Origin: Clostridia bacterium
GTDB lineage: Bacteria; Bacillota; Clostridia; Lachnospirales; WQUN01
Reading direction: 5' to 3'
Assembly (NCBI GenBank): GCA_025997155.1
Contig: BNUF01000003.1
Coordinates: 1-57,498, forward strand
DNA length: 57,498 nt
Under the pieces are notes generated by a model. The model made no database searches. It was not told the origin of the DNA and saw only the letters and a list, made by a program, of their open reading frames with translations. A program made the translations under genes and the position numbers. Below, piece by piece: positions 41,103 to 51,792 of this stretch (position 1 is the first letter of the stretch; every line of letters starts with the position of its first letter).

Positions 41103-41420
41103 TCAATGGAGGAGCTGGTAAACAGCTTGCGGCTGCTGCTTCGCCTGTCTTTGCATAATCTGAGCCGCCTGTTCCATAATGTTGAAGCTGGTGCTGTTTA
41201 TTAGTTCTTCTGGCTCTTCTTTCGGCTCTGATTCCGTGTTACGGACAGGAGCGACAGGAGCGGGAGACGGCGCGTCGGGCGAGTGGATAATTCGGTCTCT
41301 TATAGGTTCCAACGAAACAGTCGGGTTGCGGATAAAAGGCGACTCCGACGCAAAGGTCGGCGCGGCAAACGGCAGACACATAACAATCGCCGCGGGTAAC
41401 GCAAAAAAGTATTTTTTCAT
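41103..41420 (-). CDS. hypothetical exported protein, Pro-rich
   Basis: 105 aa with a signal peptide (MKKYFFALPAAIVMCLPFAA, cleavage after TFA). The mature part is Pro/Glu-rich (SPDAPSPAPVAPV, ESEPKEEPEEL) and ends in a Gln-rich helix (EQAAQIMQRQAKQQ). No family recognised. It lies 20 nt after rpmB, on the same strand. Confidence 0.7.
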   Translation of the reverse strand: MKKYFFALPAAIVMCLPFAAPTFASESPFIRNPTVSLEPIRDRIIHSPDAPSPAPVAPVRNTESEPKEEPEELINSTSFNIMEQAAQIMQRQAKQQPQAVYQLLH

Positions 41421-41440
41421 ACTAACCCCTCCTTTATTGG

Positions 41441-41638
41441 CTACGGGCGTGTAACTTTATTAGCGCGCAGGCAATGCGTACATATGTTAATGGTTTTTAC
41501 TGTGCCGTTTTGGATAATTTTGATTTTTTTGATGTTTGGTTTCCATGTTCTGCCAGCACGTCTTGAAATCTGGCTGCGGGTAATGCTGATTCTATTCCCT
41601 GTTTTCACGGCTTTTTCACAAATTTCACATTTTGCCAC
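41441..41638 (-). CDS. rpmB: 50S ribosomal protein L28
   Basis: 65-aa large-subunit protein. It starts AKCEICEKAVKTGNRIS and continues RRAGRTWKPNIKKIKII, the L28 pattern, and ends TICTHCLRANKV-like with a second Cys pair (the zinc-binding C+ form). GTG start with GGAGGTG 7 nt upstream. Usual length. Confidence 0.95.
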   Translation of the reverse strand: MAKCEICEKAVKTGNRISITRSQISRRAGRTWKPNIKKIKIIQNGTVKTINICTHCLRANKVTRP

Positions 41639-41694
41639 TTAAAACACCTCCATAACTAAGTAATTTTATCATAAAAGGGACAAAAGCGCAACAA

Positions 41695-43125
41695 TTAATT
41701 TTGAAGATATTTGTCACAGGCGAAAGCGGCGTCGCGTCCCTCGCGGATTGCCCACACGACAAGGCTTTGCCCGCGTCTCGCGTCGCCCGCGGCAAACACG
41801 CCCGCAAGTTCGGTGTCCACGGTGTTTACCGCGTCTTTTTTGGTGGAGATTACGCCCCTTTGAGAGAGGGGAACGCCTTTTATACTATCCTCCGCGCCGA
41901 CGAAACCCATCGCGATAAGCACAATATCGGCCTCGCGGGCGGTTGTTTCGCCGACGGGGGTGAACCTGCCGTTTTCAAATTTTACGCCTGTTGTGTGGAC
42001 GTGGGTAACTTTGCCGTCCGTACCCGTAATTTTCTCAATTGTCGTGAGGTAGACGCGGGGGTCGCCGCCGAATTTCGTTATCGCCTCCTCCTGTCCGTAG
42101 TCGGTTTTGAGGACGCGGGGGAAAGTCGGCCACGGGTTGCGGTCGTTACGTTTTTCGGGGAGTTTGTCCATAATTTCAAGTTGAGTGACGGAACGCGCCC
42201 CCAAACGGATTGAGGTCGCGACGCAGTCCGTGCCTGTGTCGCCGCCGCCCACGACTATAACGTTTTTGTCGCTGCAGTCTATATGCTCCGCGCTTGAGTC
42301 GAGATAACTTTTTGTCGCGGCTTTGAGGAAATCCACGGCATAGTAAACGCCGCTTAAGTCGCTGCCCTGTACGCTAAGCGGACGCGGTTTTCTTGCCCCT
42401 GTTGAGAGTACGACGGCGTCGAATCTCCCGCGAAGCTCCCCTAAGTCGGTAATCTCCGTATTTGTGACAAATTGTACGCCCTCTTCTTTCATAAGATTCA
42501 CGCGGCGGTCAATAATTTTTTTGTCAAGTTTCATATTCGGGATACCGTACATAAGAAGCCCGCCAACGCGGTCGTCGCGTTCGTACACCGTGACGGAATG
42601 TCCCAGTTTGTTGAGGGTGTCGGCGGCGGCGAGCCCCGCCGGGCCGGCGCCCGCAACGGCGACGGTTTTGCCCGTGCGTGTTTGCGGGACATACGGTTTG
42701 ATTAGGTTGTGTTCATACATATAGTCGATTATATGAACCTCGGCGTTTTTTATGGCGACAGGCTCAAGTATAAGCCCCGCCGTGCATGACCCCTCGCAGA
42801 GAGCGGGGCAGACACGCCCCGTAAACTCGGGGAAGTTGCTTGTTTTGCTTAATCGGCGGTACGCCTCGGGGATATTCCCTTTGTACACAAGGTCGTTCCA
42901 CTCGGGAATGAGGTTGTTAAGCGGACAGCCTATGCCGCCTTTGTCTGGCGCAAGCCCTGTGTGACAAAACGGCACTCCGCAGTCCATACACCGCGCGCAT
43001 TGTATCCGCAGTTTTTCAACGTCCATATGATTGTGAAACTCCGCGAAACTCTCGATACGCAAGGCGGGAGGATTGTCCGCGGGCGTTGCTCTCCTAAACT
43101 CCAAAAAACCTGTTGCTTTGCCCAT
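41695..43125 (-). CDS. gltD: glutamate synthase small subunit
   Basis: NAD(P)H-oxidising subunit that passes electrons to GltB. The 476-aa protein has N-terminal cysteines for 4Fe-4S clusters (CARCMDCGVPFC, GCPLNNLIPEWN), the FAD-binding motif VAVAGAGPAGLAAADTL, and the pyridine-nucleotide motif VVGGGDTGTDCVATSIRLG. AGGAGG before the ATG, 10 nt after gltB. Confidence 0.96.
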   Translation of the reverse strand: MGKATGFLEFRRATPADNPPALRIESFAEFHNHMDVEKLRIQCARCMDCGVPFCHTGLAPDKGGIGCPLNNLIPEWNDLVYKGNIPEAYRRLSKTSNFPEFTGRVCPALCEGSCTAGLILEPVAIKNAEVHIIDYMYEHNLIKPYVPQTRTGKTVAVAGAGPAGLAAADTLNKLGHSVTVYERDDRVGGLLMYGIPNMKLDKKIIDRRVNLMKEEGVQFVTNTEITDLGELRGRFDAVVLSTGARKPRPLSVQGSDLSGVYYAVDFLKAATKSYLDSSAEHIDCSDKNVIVVGGGDTGTDCVATSIRLGARSVTQLEIMDKLPEKRNDRNPWPTFPRVLKTDYGQEEAITKFGGDPRVYLTTIEKITGTDGKVTHVHTTGVKFENGRFTPVGETTAREADIVLIAMGFVGAEDSIKGVPLSQRGVISTKKDAVNTVDTELAGVFAAGDARRGQSLVVWAIREGRDAAFACDKYLQN

Positions 43126-43135
43126 ATATATCCTC

Positions 43136-46100
43136 CTATTTGTTCAATTCGTTGAACGCTTCGAGTTTCGCGTCGTCGTCGGGCAAACCCTGTGCTTTGT
43201 ACTTTTCGTAGGTGTCGATGACCTCTTTGTACCGTTTCGGGATAACCTTTAGGAATCCTTTGTGGAAATCGGGGTTCTGAACGATTTTTGTGCTTAGAAC
43301 GCTCTCCGTTTCAGCGGTGTGTTTGAGAACGAGATTTCTAAAAGTTTCTATATCGTGTTCGTTCATTTCTTCGATTAGGAGACTGCCGCTTTTTATGTCG
43401 GCGGAGGAAAGCTCGGCGTCACGCGGCACATAGGCGATTCCGCCCGACATACCCGCGCCGAAATTCTTCCCGACCGCTCCAAGGACGACGACGATACCGC
43501 CCGTCATATACTCGCAACCGTGGCTTCCGATTCCCTCCACGACGGCGGACGCGCCGCTGTTTCGTATCGCGAAACGCTCGCCCGCAAGCCCGTTGATATA
43601 CGCCTCGCCCGATGTCGCGCCGTACAGGCAGACGTTGCCCGCGACGATATTTTTGTCCGAGCCGAGCCCGTTGGGGGAGATGATGATTTTGCCGCCCGAA
43701 AGAGATTTCCCCACATAGTCGTTCGCCTGTCCGTCAAGGTTCAGCGTAATTCCGCGGATTAGGAACGCGCCGAAACTTTGCCCCGCGTAGCCGTAAAAAT
43801 TCAGGTACACGGTATCCTCGGGCAAACCCTCTGCGCCGAATTTCTTGTAGACTTCGCCCGAGAGTATCGCTCCCACGGTGCGGTTCACGCTGTTAATCGA
43901 GATTCGGGCGTTGGTCTTGCGTTTTCCGTCCCCAAGGGTTTTGCCCGCGAGCGGGACAAGGGTGCTGCAATCAAGCGTTTCGCCGATTCGGTGGTCTTGG
44001 CGGTGGTCCGCCTCGCAAAATCTTTCTTCCTCGTGGGCGGTAATCTTCGGTTGATAAAGCAGGGCGAGCAAGTCCACGGTTTGCGCCTTTGTGTTGTGTT
44101 TCGGCTTTTTGGGCTTAAGTTTTTCCACATGCCCGATAAGCTCGTCAACCGTGCGAACGCCGATTTTGCTCATCCATTCGCGCAAGTCCTCCGCGATAAA
44201 TTTCATAAAGTTTTCGACATATTCGGGTTTGGCGGAGAAGTTTGCGCGAAGGCGCGGGTCTTGTGTCGCGATTCCGACAGGGCAGGTGTTGAGGTTGCAG
44301 ACGCGCATCATAACACAGCCCATTGCGATAAGCGGGCCTGTTGAGAATCCGTATTCTTCCGCGCCAAGTAACGCCGCGATAAGCACGTCACGCCCCGTGA
44401 GCAGCTTTCCGTCCGTTTCGATACGCACGCGGTTGCGGAGATTGTTTAACAAAAGAGCTTGATGCGCCTCGGCGACGCCCAGCTCCCACGGCAAACCCGT
44501 GTGGCGTATGCTGGTGTGGGGGGCCGCCCCCGTTCCTCCGTCATACCCGCTTATGAGGATTACGTCCGCAAGCCCTTTCGCGACGCCGACGGCGATTGTG
44601 CCAACACCCGCCTCGGACACCAGTTTCACGCTGATTCTTGCGGCTGTGTTGGAGTTCTTGAGGTCGTGGATTAACTGCGCCAAGTCCTCGATAGAGTAGA
44701 TATCGTGGTGGGGCGGGGGCGAGATTAGCCCGACGCCCGGGGTCGAGTGACGCGCCTTAGCAATCCACGGGTACACCTTGCCGCCCGGCAAATGCCCGCC
44801 CTCGCCCGGCTTAGCGCCTTGCGCCATTTTTATCTGAATTTCCTTAGCGCTTTGCAAATATTCAAGGGTAACGCCGAAACGCCCCGACGCAACCTGTTTG
44901 ATTGCGCTGCATTTGGATTCCTCGCCGCGTTTCGGGTGGAGACGCTCGGGGATTTCGCCGCCCTCGCCGCTGTTGCTTTTCCCGCCTATTCGGTTCATGG
45001 CGATTGCCATAGTTTCGTGGGCCTCTCTGCTGATTGAGCCGTAACTCATAGCTCCCGTCTTAAACCGTTTTACAATGGAGGAAACGTCCTCGATTTCGGA
45101 GAGGGGCAGAGGTTTTTCAATCCCGCGAATCTCAAGCATACCGCGAATGTTCGACTCTTTTTTGTTCTGTTCGTTCACAAGTTTCGCAAACTCTTTGTAC
45201 TTTGAGTAATCCCCCTCGCGGCACGCCTGTTGTAACAAGGTGATACTCTCGGGATTAAATATATGATACTCGCCGCCCGCTCTCCATTTGAAGTCGCCCG
45301 ACGAATCAAGGGTGTCGTCAAACTTCGGCGCGTCAAAAGCCGCCTTGTGCCTAAGCAAAGTCTCGTCCTGTATGTCGCCTATGCGCAAGCCGCCGATACG
45401 CGTGACAGTGCCTGTGAAATACTTTTCGACAACGTGTTCGTGAATACCCAGAGCTTCAAAAATCTGCGCCCCGTGGTAACTCTGCACGGTTGAGATACCC
45501 ATTTTTGACATTATTTTTATGATGCCTTTAGTCATCGCGTCTTTGTATATCCCGATTGCGTCCTCCGCGTCCTTCGCAATCATAGAGTTTTCCGACATAT
45601 ACCGTATGTTTTCGTATGCCATATACGGATTGACGGCGGACGCGCCATATCCCACGAGTACAGAAAAATGATGCACCTCACGCGGTTCGCCCGACTCCAG
45701 AACAATTTTCGCGTTAAGCCGCAAACCGTGGCGTATGAGGTTGTGGTGAAGTCCCGCAACCGCCAAAAGTGCGGGCATCGGAACGTTTTCCTCGTTCGCT
45801 CCCCTGTCGGAAAGTACGATTATGTTCGCTCCCTGTATAATCTCCTCCTGCGCCTTTTTGAACAAAACTTGCAGCGCGTGTTCAAGCGTCTGCTTTTTAT
45901 TGTCAAAAAGAATCGAAAGTGTGACCGCCTTGAAATCAGGCGCGTCTATGTTCTTAATCTTAAGAAGTTCGGAATCGGAGATAATCGGTGATTCAAGGCG
46001 TATTTTATTGCAATGCCCGCCCGATTTTTCCAGAATATTGCCGTTGCTCCCAAGATACATTATGCTTGAGGTGACGATTTTTTCACGAATCGCGTCAATC

Positions 46101-47683
46101 GGCGGGTTTGTCACCTGCGCGAACATTTGCTTGAAATAGTTGTACAAAAGCTGCGGGCGGTCGGAGAAAACGGCAAGAGGCGCGTCCGTCCCCATTGCTG
46201 TAATCGGGTCTTCCTCCTGCTCGACAATCTTTTTGAACAAAAAGTTTATGTCCTCCCACGTGTACCCAAAGATACGCTGACGGGTGATAAACGGCAGCTC
46301 CTCCGCCGCCCGCTCCGCCTTAATATTCGCGCCGAAATCCTTGAGGGGGATAATCTTTGACACCCAGTCCCTGTACGGGTGGCTCGCCGCAATGTTACCC
46401 TTAAGTTCGCTGTCCTCGATGATTTCGCCCTTTACGGTGTCAATCACAAGCATTTTCCCCGCGCGGAGTACGTCTGTCGAGAGTACGTCCTCCTGCGGCA
46501 AAAACAGACTGCCCGTCTCGGACGCAAGGATAACCCGCCCGTCTTTCGTCACGCAATATCGCGCGGGGCGAAGCCCGTTTCTGTCAAGAGTCGCGCCGAT
46601 AACCGCGCCGTCTGTGAAACAAACGGCGGCGGGACCGTCCCACGCCTCGTTTATGCAGCTGTTGTACTCATAAAAAGCGCGTTTGTCGGCGGGCATAGCC
46701 GTGTCGTTTTCCCACGGCTCGGGGATTGCACTCGCCAACGCCTCGGGGAGCGACAACCCAGACAAATAAAGGAGCTGCACGAAATTGTCGAGCATAGCCG
46801 AATCCGTGCCGTAGGGGCTAAGGACGGGGTTTATCTTTGACACGTCAAAATCAGGGTGGCTCATCTGCTTTTGTTTCGCTTCCATCCAGTTTATATTACT
46901 TCTTATAGTATTGATTTCGCCGTTGTGGATAATGTAGCGGTTGGGGTGGGCGCGTTCCCAGCTCGGGAAAGTATTCGTCGAAAACCGCGAATGTACCAGC
47001 GCAAGGGACGTTTCCATATCAAGGTCTTTCAAATCCATATAGAACTCGCCCAGCTGTTTCGGCGTGAGCATACCCTTGTAGACAATCGTCTTACAGGACA
47101 AGCTCGCGAAATAGAAATACGAGTCGGAAAAACCCTCCCCCCCGCGAATCTCGCGTTCGGAGCGTTTGTTGATAACATACAGCGCGCGTTCGAAATCAAG
47201 TTCGTTCGCGGCGTTCTCTCCGCGTCCGATAAACACCTGGAGCATATAAGGCATTGTCTCACGCGTGGATTTCCCCGCACTCTGCGTCTGCACGGGTACG
47301 TTGCGGTATCCCAAAAGTTTCTGCTTTTCTTCGTTTATAATATTTTCAAGCAGCGCAAGCCCCTGTTTGCGGACAGGTTCGTCGGGCGACAAAAAGAGCA
47401 TACCCACGCCGTACTCCCCGCGTTCGGGCAAATCCAGTTCCTCGGCGACACTCGCCTTCTTGAAAAATTTGTGCGGAATCTGCAGGAGAATCCCCGCGCC
47501 GTCGCCGGAGTCAACCTCGCTCCCGACGCCGCCCCTGTGGGTCATATTCGTGAGGAGGGTCAGCGCGTCGTCAATGTTTTTGTGCGACTTCTCCCCTTTT
47601 ATGCTGCAAATAAAACCGATACCACAAGAATCTTTTTCAAAGGACGGGTCGTACATACCTTGTTTTTCAGGTAAACCTACCAT
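43136..47683 (-). CDS. gltB: glutamate synthase large subunit
   Basis: Converts glutamine plus 2-oxoglutarate to two glutamates. The 1515-aa protein has a short propeptide, then the class II glutaminase domain beginning at the catalytic Cys of KDSCGIGFICS (about Cys20), a central domain, the FMN/2-oxoglutarate domain with GEGGEIPERL and SGYDGGTGAAP, the 3Fe-4S cysteines in CNLNTCPVG, and the GXGXG beta-helix at the C-terminus. Full length. In an operon with gltD downstream and dapL upstream. Confidence 0.97.
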   Translation of the reverse strand: MVGLPEKQGMYDPSFEKDSCGIGFICSIKGEKSHKNIDDALTLLTNMTHRGGVGSEVDSGDGAGILLQIPHKFFKKASVAEELDLPERGEYGVGMLFLSPDEPVRKQGLALLENIINEEKQKLLGYRNVPVQTQSAGKSTRETMPYMLQVFIGRGENAANELDFERALYVINKRSEREIRGGEGFSDSYFYFASLSCKTIVYKGMLTPKQLGEFYMDLKDLDMETSLALVHSRFSTNTFPSWERAHPNRYIIHNGEINTIRSNINWMEAKQKQMSHPDFDVSKINPVLSPYGTDSAMLDNFVQLLYLSGLSLPEALASAIPEPWENDTAMPADKRAFYEYNSCINEAWDGPAAVCFTDGAVIGATLDRNGLRPARYCVTKDGRVILASETGSLFLPQEDVLSTDVLRAGKMLVIDTVKGEIIEDSELKGNIAASHPYRDWVSKIIPLKDFGANIKAERAAEELPFITRQRIFGYTWEDINFLFKKIVEQEEDPITAMGTDAPLAVFSDRPQLLYNYFKQMFAQVTNPPIDAIREKIVTSSIMYLGSNGNILEKSGGHCNKIRLESPIISDSELLKIKNIDAPDFKAVTLSILFDNKKQTLEHALQVLFKKAQEEIIQGANIIVLSDRGANEENVPMPALLAVAGLHHNLIRHGLRLNAKIVLESGEPREVHHFSVLVGYGASAVNPYMAYENIRYMSENSMIAKDAEDAIGIYKDAMTKGIIKIMSKMGISTVQSYHGAQIFEALGIHEHVVEKYFTGTVTRIGGLRIGDIQDETLLRHKAAFDAPKFDDTLDSSGDFKWRAGGEYHIFNPESITLLQQACREGDYSKYKEFAKLVNEQNKKESNIRGMLEIRGIEKPLPLSEIEDVSSIVKRFKTGAMSYGSISREAHETMAIAMNRIGGKSNSGEGGEIPERLHPKRGEESKCSAIKQVASGRFGVTLEYLQSAKEIQIKMAQGAKPGEGGHLPGGKVYPWIAKARHSTPGVGLISPPPHHDIYSIEDLAQLIHDLKNSNTAARISVKLVSEAGVGTIAVGVAKGLADVILISGYDGGTGAAPHTSIRHTGLPWELGVAEAHQALLLNNLRNRVRIETDGKLLTGRDVLIAALLGAEEYGFSTGPLIAMGCVMMRVCNLNTCPVGIATQDPRLRANFSAKPEYVENFMKFIAEDLREWMSKIGVRTVDELIGHVEKLKPKKPKHNTKAQTVDLLALLYQPKITAHEEERFCEADHRQDHRIGETLDCSTLVPLAGKTLGDGKRKTNARISINSVNRTVGAILSGEVYKKFGAEGLPEDTVYLNFYGYAGQSFGAFLIRGITLNLDGQANDYVGKSLSGGKIIISPNGLGSDKNIVAGNVCLYGATSGEAYINGLAGERFAIRNSGASAVVEGIGSHGCEYMTGGIVVVLGAVGKNFGAGMSGGIAYVPRDAELSSADIKSGSLLIEEMNEHDIETFRNLVLKHTAETESVLSTKIVQNPDFHKGFLKVIPKRYKEVIDTYEKYKAQGLPDDDAKLEAFNELNK

Positions 47684-47704
47684 ATCTTATACCCCTGTTT
47701 CTGT

Positions 47705-48874
47705 TTATATTTTAACGGACGCGAGCCGTTCTATGGCTTCCATCGTGTTTTCCAAACTTCCAAAAGACGTCATACGGATATAGTTCTCTCCGCAAGCTCC
47801 GAATCCGACGCCCGGAGTCGTCACAACCCCCGCGTCGTTAAGGAAAGTGTCGAAAGTGTCCCACGACGGGCGGCTCGACTTGAACCATATATACGGCGCG
47901 TTCTTTCCTCCGTAGGTGGGCAGTCCCAGTTTGTTAAGCGCCTCGCGGATAAGTTTCGCGTTGTTCATATAGTAGTCTATGTTTTTCGCAATCTGCGCCT
48001 TGCCTAAATCGGAGTACACCGCCTGCGCCCCGCGCTGAATGATATAGGCGACGCCGTTAAACTTTGTGGCGAGCCGCCTGCTCCAGAGCTGTCCGACATT
48101 AAACCCGCCGAAGGTAAGTTCTTTCGGGATAACGGTGTAGGCACAGCGAACGCCCGTAAACCCCGCCGTCTTGGAAAAACTGCGGAATTCAATCGCGCAG
48201 GTCCGCGCACCCTCGAGCTCAAATATACTGCGCGGTACGCCCTCTTCGCGGACATACGCCTCATACGCGCTGTCAAAAAGCAGCAGGGCGTTGGTTTTGT
48301 TGGCGTAATCCACCCAGTTCTGAAGGTACTCCTTTGGGGCGGTCTGCCCTGTCGGGTTATTCGGGAAGCAGAGGTATATTATGTCAACTTTTTTGTCTGG
48401 AATCTCCGGCAAAAAACCGTTAGTCTCCGAACACGGCATAAGCACGATTTCCCGCCCGTTAAGCACGTTCGTGTCATTATATACAGGATACACGGGGTCG
48501 CAAATCGCGACGGCGTTATCCGCCGCGAACAAGTCCGTTATGTTCGCGGTGTCACTTTTAGCTCCGTCACTTACGTACACTTCTTCGTAACCTATGTCAA
48601 TCCCTCTGCCGTTGTAGTCGTTTTCCGCGATAGCGCGGCGCAAAAAGCCGTACCCCTCATACTCCGCGTATCCCTTGAAAGTATCGCTATGCCCCATTTC
48701 GTCCGTCGCCTTGTGCAGCGCGTCAAGCACCGCCTGAGGCAAAGGCAGCGTCACGTCCCCGATTCCCAGGCGTATCGCCTTTTTACCCCCCGCCTCGTAT
48801 GCCTTGACCCTGTTATTCACTTCCGCGAACAGGTAATTTTGCCGTAATTTATTAAAATTCTCGTTAATACGCAT
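47705..48874 (-). CDS. dapL: LL-diaminopimelate aminotransferase
   Basis: Uses glutamate to aminate tetrahydrodipicolinate directly to LL-diaminopimelate, a one-step route to lysine and cell wall. The 389-aa PLP enzyme has RLGIGDVTLPLP, YPVYNDTNVL, FPNNPTGQTAPKEYL and the PLP-lysine motif SFSKTAGFTGVR. The ATG lies one base after the ANTAR gene's stop. It consumes glutamate, which may explain its place between nitrogen genes. Confidence 0.95.
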   Translation of the reverse strand: MRINENFNKLRQNYLFAEVNNRVKAYEAGGKKAIRLGIGDVTLPLPQAVLDALHKATDEMGHSDTFKGYAEYEGYGFLRRAIAENDYNGRGIDIGYEEVYVSDGAKSDTANITDLFAADNAVAICDPVYPVYNDTNVLNGREIVLMPCSETNGFLPEIPDKKVDIIYLCFPNNPTGQTAPKEYLQNWVDYANKTNALLLFDSAYEAYVREEGVPRSIFELEGARTCAIEFRSFSKTAGFTGVRCAYTVIPKELTFGGFNVGQLWSRRLATKFNGVAYIIQRGAQAVYSDLGKAQIAKNIDYYMNNAKLIREALNKLGLPTYGGKNAPYIWFKSSRPSWDTFDTFLNDAGVVTTPGVGFGACGENYIRMTSFGSLENTMEAIERLASVKI

Positions 48875-48875
48875 T

Positions 48876-49367
48876 TTATATCCCGCTCTCTATGATAGTT
48901 TTCGCCACTTCTTCAAGTTTTGTCCCTGAATCCATGCTGAGTTTTTGTATGTACCTGTGTGCTTGGCTTTCGCTCATATAGTACCAATTAATCAATATGT
49001 TCTTCGCTTCCTCGACAACCCCGCCAAACATACCCACGGAACGCACAAGTTCGTACTTCGATACGGGCGTCGTCAGAACCAAAATATTCTCGTTCTCAAT
49101 CAAGTCCCTTTGTTCGGGCGTCGTAATCGCGACAAACCCGCATTGCCGCCCCGCGTGTTCGTGAACGTCATCGTAAATCTGACTCACCGTCTCGCCCGAG
49201 AGTTTGAATCCCGTCACGACCACCGCCCTGTCTATATGCGCCAGAGCGTCAAACAGCTCAAACTTAGACGAACACGCCCGAAAAACCTTTATCCCCGCCG
49301 AGTCCAAAATCGTGTACACCCGCCGCACGACTTCCTCCCCCGAAAAGGCGATTATCACCTCGCCCAC
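48876..49367 (-). CDS. ANTAR-domain response-regulator-like antiterminator
   Basis: RNA-binding regulators of this kind free genes from leader terminators. The 163-aa protein has an N-terminal receiver-like domain without a convincing phospho-Asp (VVVTGFKLSGETVS at the expected place) and a C-terminal ANTAR domain (about 108-160) with VEEAKNILINWYYMSESQAHRYIQ split by the usual MSE-x-x-A-H-R-Y-I-Q-K core. GTG start with GGGAGG upstream. Inside the glnA-gltBD operon, so nitrogen control is the natural reading. The signal is unknown. Confidence 0.88.
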   Translation of the reverse strand: MGEVIIAFSGEEVVRRVYTILDSAGIKVFRACSSKFELFDALAHIDRAVVVTGFKLSGETVSQIYDDVHEHAGRQCGFVAITTPEQRDLIENENILVLTTPVSKYELVRSVGMFGGVVEEAKNILINWYYMSESQAHRYIQKLSMDSGTKLEEVAKTIIESGI

Positions 49368-49379
49368 GTCCCCACCTCC

Positions 49380-50339
49380 CTAATCTATGTACCGTTTTAT
49401 CTTTGACGCGACCGAATAAGCCAAATCTATCGGCACGGCGTTTCCGACCATTTTATATCCGTCTTGCAAAGATTTATAATAAAACACGAAATCGTCGGGA
49501 AAACCCTGTACCCTAGCACACTCTCTGACTGTAAGCCGCCTGTATAAATCCTCGTACCCGTCGGCGAATTTATTGAGGTTTTTTTCTATCTTAGGCATTA
49601 TCGGAGCTTGGGGGTGCAACTGGCATTGCCGCCCGGACGCTTGCACGGTAAACGCGGGTTCTTCCCACGTCCGCACACGGTTTCGGCTCATAAAAATCGT
49701 CGAATAACTTCCGACAAAATATTCATGATTCGGAACAACGCATTTATCTCCCGCCGAAACGGCGGTATCCCGCAAATCATATATTACATCTTTGAAAACG
49801 GGCTTATACGAAAGAGGTTCTGGAAACTCAAAGGATACGCCTAAATCTTTCCGAAATCCCACGTAAAAAACCCTTTTCCTATCCTGCGCGACACCGTAAT
49901 CGTTGGCGTTAAGCAATTTTATAAAAAGGGAGTACCCCTCGCTTTGAAAATCCGAAATAATCCCGTCAACGGCTTTTTTGTTTCGTCCCGCCAACATTCC
50001 GCTCACATTTTCGGCAAGGAAAAATTTCGGCTTTTTTTGCCGAAGTATGCGGATATACTCGTAAAAAAGCTTACCCCTAGGGTCGTCAACCCCCCGAAGC
50101 GCGCCCGCCTCGCTCCACGACTGGCACGGAGGCCCGCCGATTATCCCGTCGATATCGTTTGGAAAATCACTTCCGTCAAGGTTTCGTATATCTTCCTTTA
50201 GAAGCGCCGCGTTGTGGTTCTTTTCGTAAGTTTCCCAAATAGTCTTGTCGTATTCATTCGCGGCGGCAATCTCAAACCCCGCTTTTTTGAAACCCAAATC
50301 CAAACCGCCCGCACCCGAAAATAAACTTATAACCCTCAT
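49380..50339 (-). CDS. DNA (cytosine-5) methyltransferase, orphan
   Basis: 319 aa with all main motifs: [25 protein letters not shown] with catalytic Cys72, [52 protein letters not shown]. The target-recognition region ([20 protein letters not shown] without its last residue) resembles GGCC-type enzymes such as M.HaeIII; this is a guess. ATG at 50339 with GGTGGGG upstream; a longer frame lacks a site. No restriction endonuclease adjoins it. It is embedded between glnA and the ANTAR gene. Confidence 0.93.
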   Translation of the reverse strand: MRVISLFSGAGGLDLGFKKAGFEIAAANEYDKTIWETYEKNHNAALLKEDIRNLDGSDFPNDIDGIIGGPPCQSWSEAGALRGVDDPRGKLFYEYIRILRQKKPKFFLAENVSGMLAGRNKKAVDGIISDFQSEGYSLFIKLLNANDYGVAQDRKRVFYVGFRKDLGVSFEFPEPLSYKPVFKDVIYDLRDTAVSAGDKCVVPNHEYFVGSYSTIFMSRNRVRTWEEPAFTVQASGRQCQLHPQAPIMPKIEKNLNKFADGYEDLYRRLTVRECARVQGFPDDFVFYYKSLQDGYKMVGNAVPIDLAYSVASKIKRYID

Positions 50340-50390
50340 AACCCCACCTGAAACGTAATCAGATATGCGCTTTGCACGATAAGACACCCA

Positions 50391-50420
50391 AAAGGGCTGT
50401 ACTTTTCGGCGCAGCCCTTT
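50391..50420 (-). terminator. terminator-like hairpin after glnA
   Basis: Stem AAAGGGCTG/CAGCCCTTT (arms 50391-50399 and 50412-50420), followed on the minus strand by only a short T tract. Probably a partial terminator or processing site that lowers expression of the genes after glnA. Confidence 0.55.
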
Positions 50421-50439
50421 GCGGTATCGGTAAATCTAT

Positions 50440-51771
50440 TTAGTATTTTCTCATATAGCTATCAAGTTCCCATTGGCTTACCCGAATCCTGTACTGGTCG
50501 TATTCGTGTTCTTTCGCCTTAACGTATGTTTTGAACACGTGTTCGCCCAGGACTTCTTTGATGAACGGGTCGGCTTTTGTCGCCTCGATTGCGTCGTGGA
50601 GGTTGCCTGGGAGGCTTTCGATTCCCATAGTTTCTCTTTCGGCGGGGGTGAGGTGGAAGATGTTGGTGTCGGTCGGCGTGCCCGCTTGGAGGTTCTTTTC
50701 GATACCGTCAAGCCCTGCCGCCAGGCAAACCGCGAGATTCAAGTACGGGTTGGCGGACGGGTCGGGGCAGCGCAGCTCGACGCGAGTACCCGCGCCGCGT
50801 GTTCCCGGGATACGGATTAACGCGCTGCGGTTTGACGCCGACCACGCGATATAGCAAGGAGCTTCATAGCCGGGTACGAGTCTTTTGTAGGAGTTTACGA
50901 GGGGGTTCGTGATTGACGCCATAGCTTTAACGTGGGAAAGGAGTCCGCCGATATAGCTGTACGCGATAGCGCTTAACTGGTTCGCGTCGTCTGGGTCATA
51001 GAACGCGTTTTCCCCGTTTTTGAAAAGGGACATATTCGTGTGCATACCCGAGCCGTTGATGCCGAAAATCGGTTTAGGCATAAACGTGGCGTGAAGTCCG
51101 TGGCGTTTTGCGACGGTTTTTACGGCAAGTTTGAAGGTCATGATATTGTCGGCGGTCGCCAGACCGGGGCCGTATTTGAAGTCGATTTCGTGCTGTCCCT
51201 CCGCAACCTCGTGGTGAGACGCCTCGATTTCAAAGCCCATTTGCTCGAGGGCAAGGCATATGTCGCGGCGCGCGTCCTCGCCGTGGTCAACGGGGCCTAG
51301 GTCGAAGTATCCCGCGTCGTCGTGCGTTATCGTCGTCGGCAAACCTTTTTCGTCCGTGTTAAAGAGGAAGAACTCGAGCTCGGGGCCAGCGTTGAACTCG
51401 AAACCCATATCGCTTGCGCGTTTAATAACCTTTTTGAGTATACAGCGGGGGTCGCCGTCATACGGTTCGCCGTTCGTCTTGTGAACGTCGCAGATAAACC
51501 GCGCGACTTTGCCCTGCTGTTGTCTCCACGGAAGTATCTCAAAGGTGTTTATATCAGGCCATAGGTACATATCGGATTCCTCGATACGCACAAACCCCTC
51601 GATTGACGAGCCGTCAAACATAATCTTGTTGTCAAGAGCGCGTTCGAGCTGCGAGTCGGTTATCGCGACGTTTTTGAGCTGTCCGAAAATGTCCGTGAAC
51701 TGCATACGGATAAACTTCACGTCCTGCTCCTTCACGATTCTTACTATGTCTTCCCTTGAATAATTTCTCAT
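50440..51771 (-). CDS. glnA: glutamine synthetase, type I
   Basis: ATP-dependent amidation of glutamate. The 443-aa protein is of the GSI-alpha size class. Motifs: [17 protein letters not shown], the metal/ammonia region ([10 protein letters not shown] ... EFDLGP-like), [17 protein letters not shown] and the nucleotide site [13 protein letters not shown]. No adenylylation Tyr segment is seen, as usual for Gram-positive forms, which are feedback-inhibited. GGAGGG site 8 nt before ATG. Own promoter and a structured leader. Confidence 0.97.
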   Translation of the reverse strand: MRNYSREDIVRIVKEQDVKFIRMQFTDIFGQLKNVAITDSQLERALDNKIMFDGSSIEGFVRIEESDMYLWPDINTFEILPWRQQQGKVARFICDVHKTNGEPYDGDPRCILKKVIKRASDMGFEFNAGPELEFFLFNTDEKGLPTTITHDDAGYFDLGPVDHGEDARRDICLALEQMGFEIEASHHEVAEGQHEIDFKYGPGLATADNIMTFKLAVKTVAKRHGLHATFMPKPIFGINGSGMHTNMSLFKNGENAFYDPDDANQLSAIAYSYIGGLLSHVKAMASITNPLVNSYKRLVPGYEAPCYIAWSASNRSALIRIPGTRGAGTRVELRCPDPSANPYLNLAVCLAAGLDGIEKNLQAGTPTDTNIFHLTPAERETMGIESLPGNLHDAIEATKADPFIKEVLGEHVFKTYVKAKEHEYDQYRIRVSQWELDSYMRKY

Positions 51772-51792
51772 ACAGTAAACCCTCCAATTTAT

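Noticed and set aside
46856..47674. 272-codon plus-strand open frame inside gltB
   Set aside because: Shadow of the glutaminase domain; composition typical of antisense frames in this genome.
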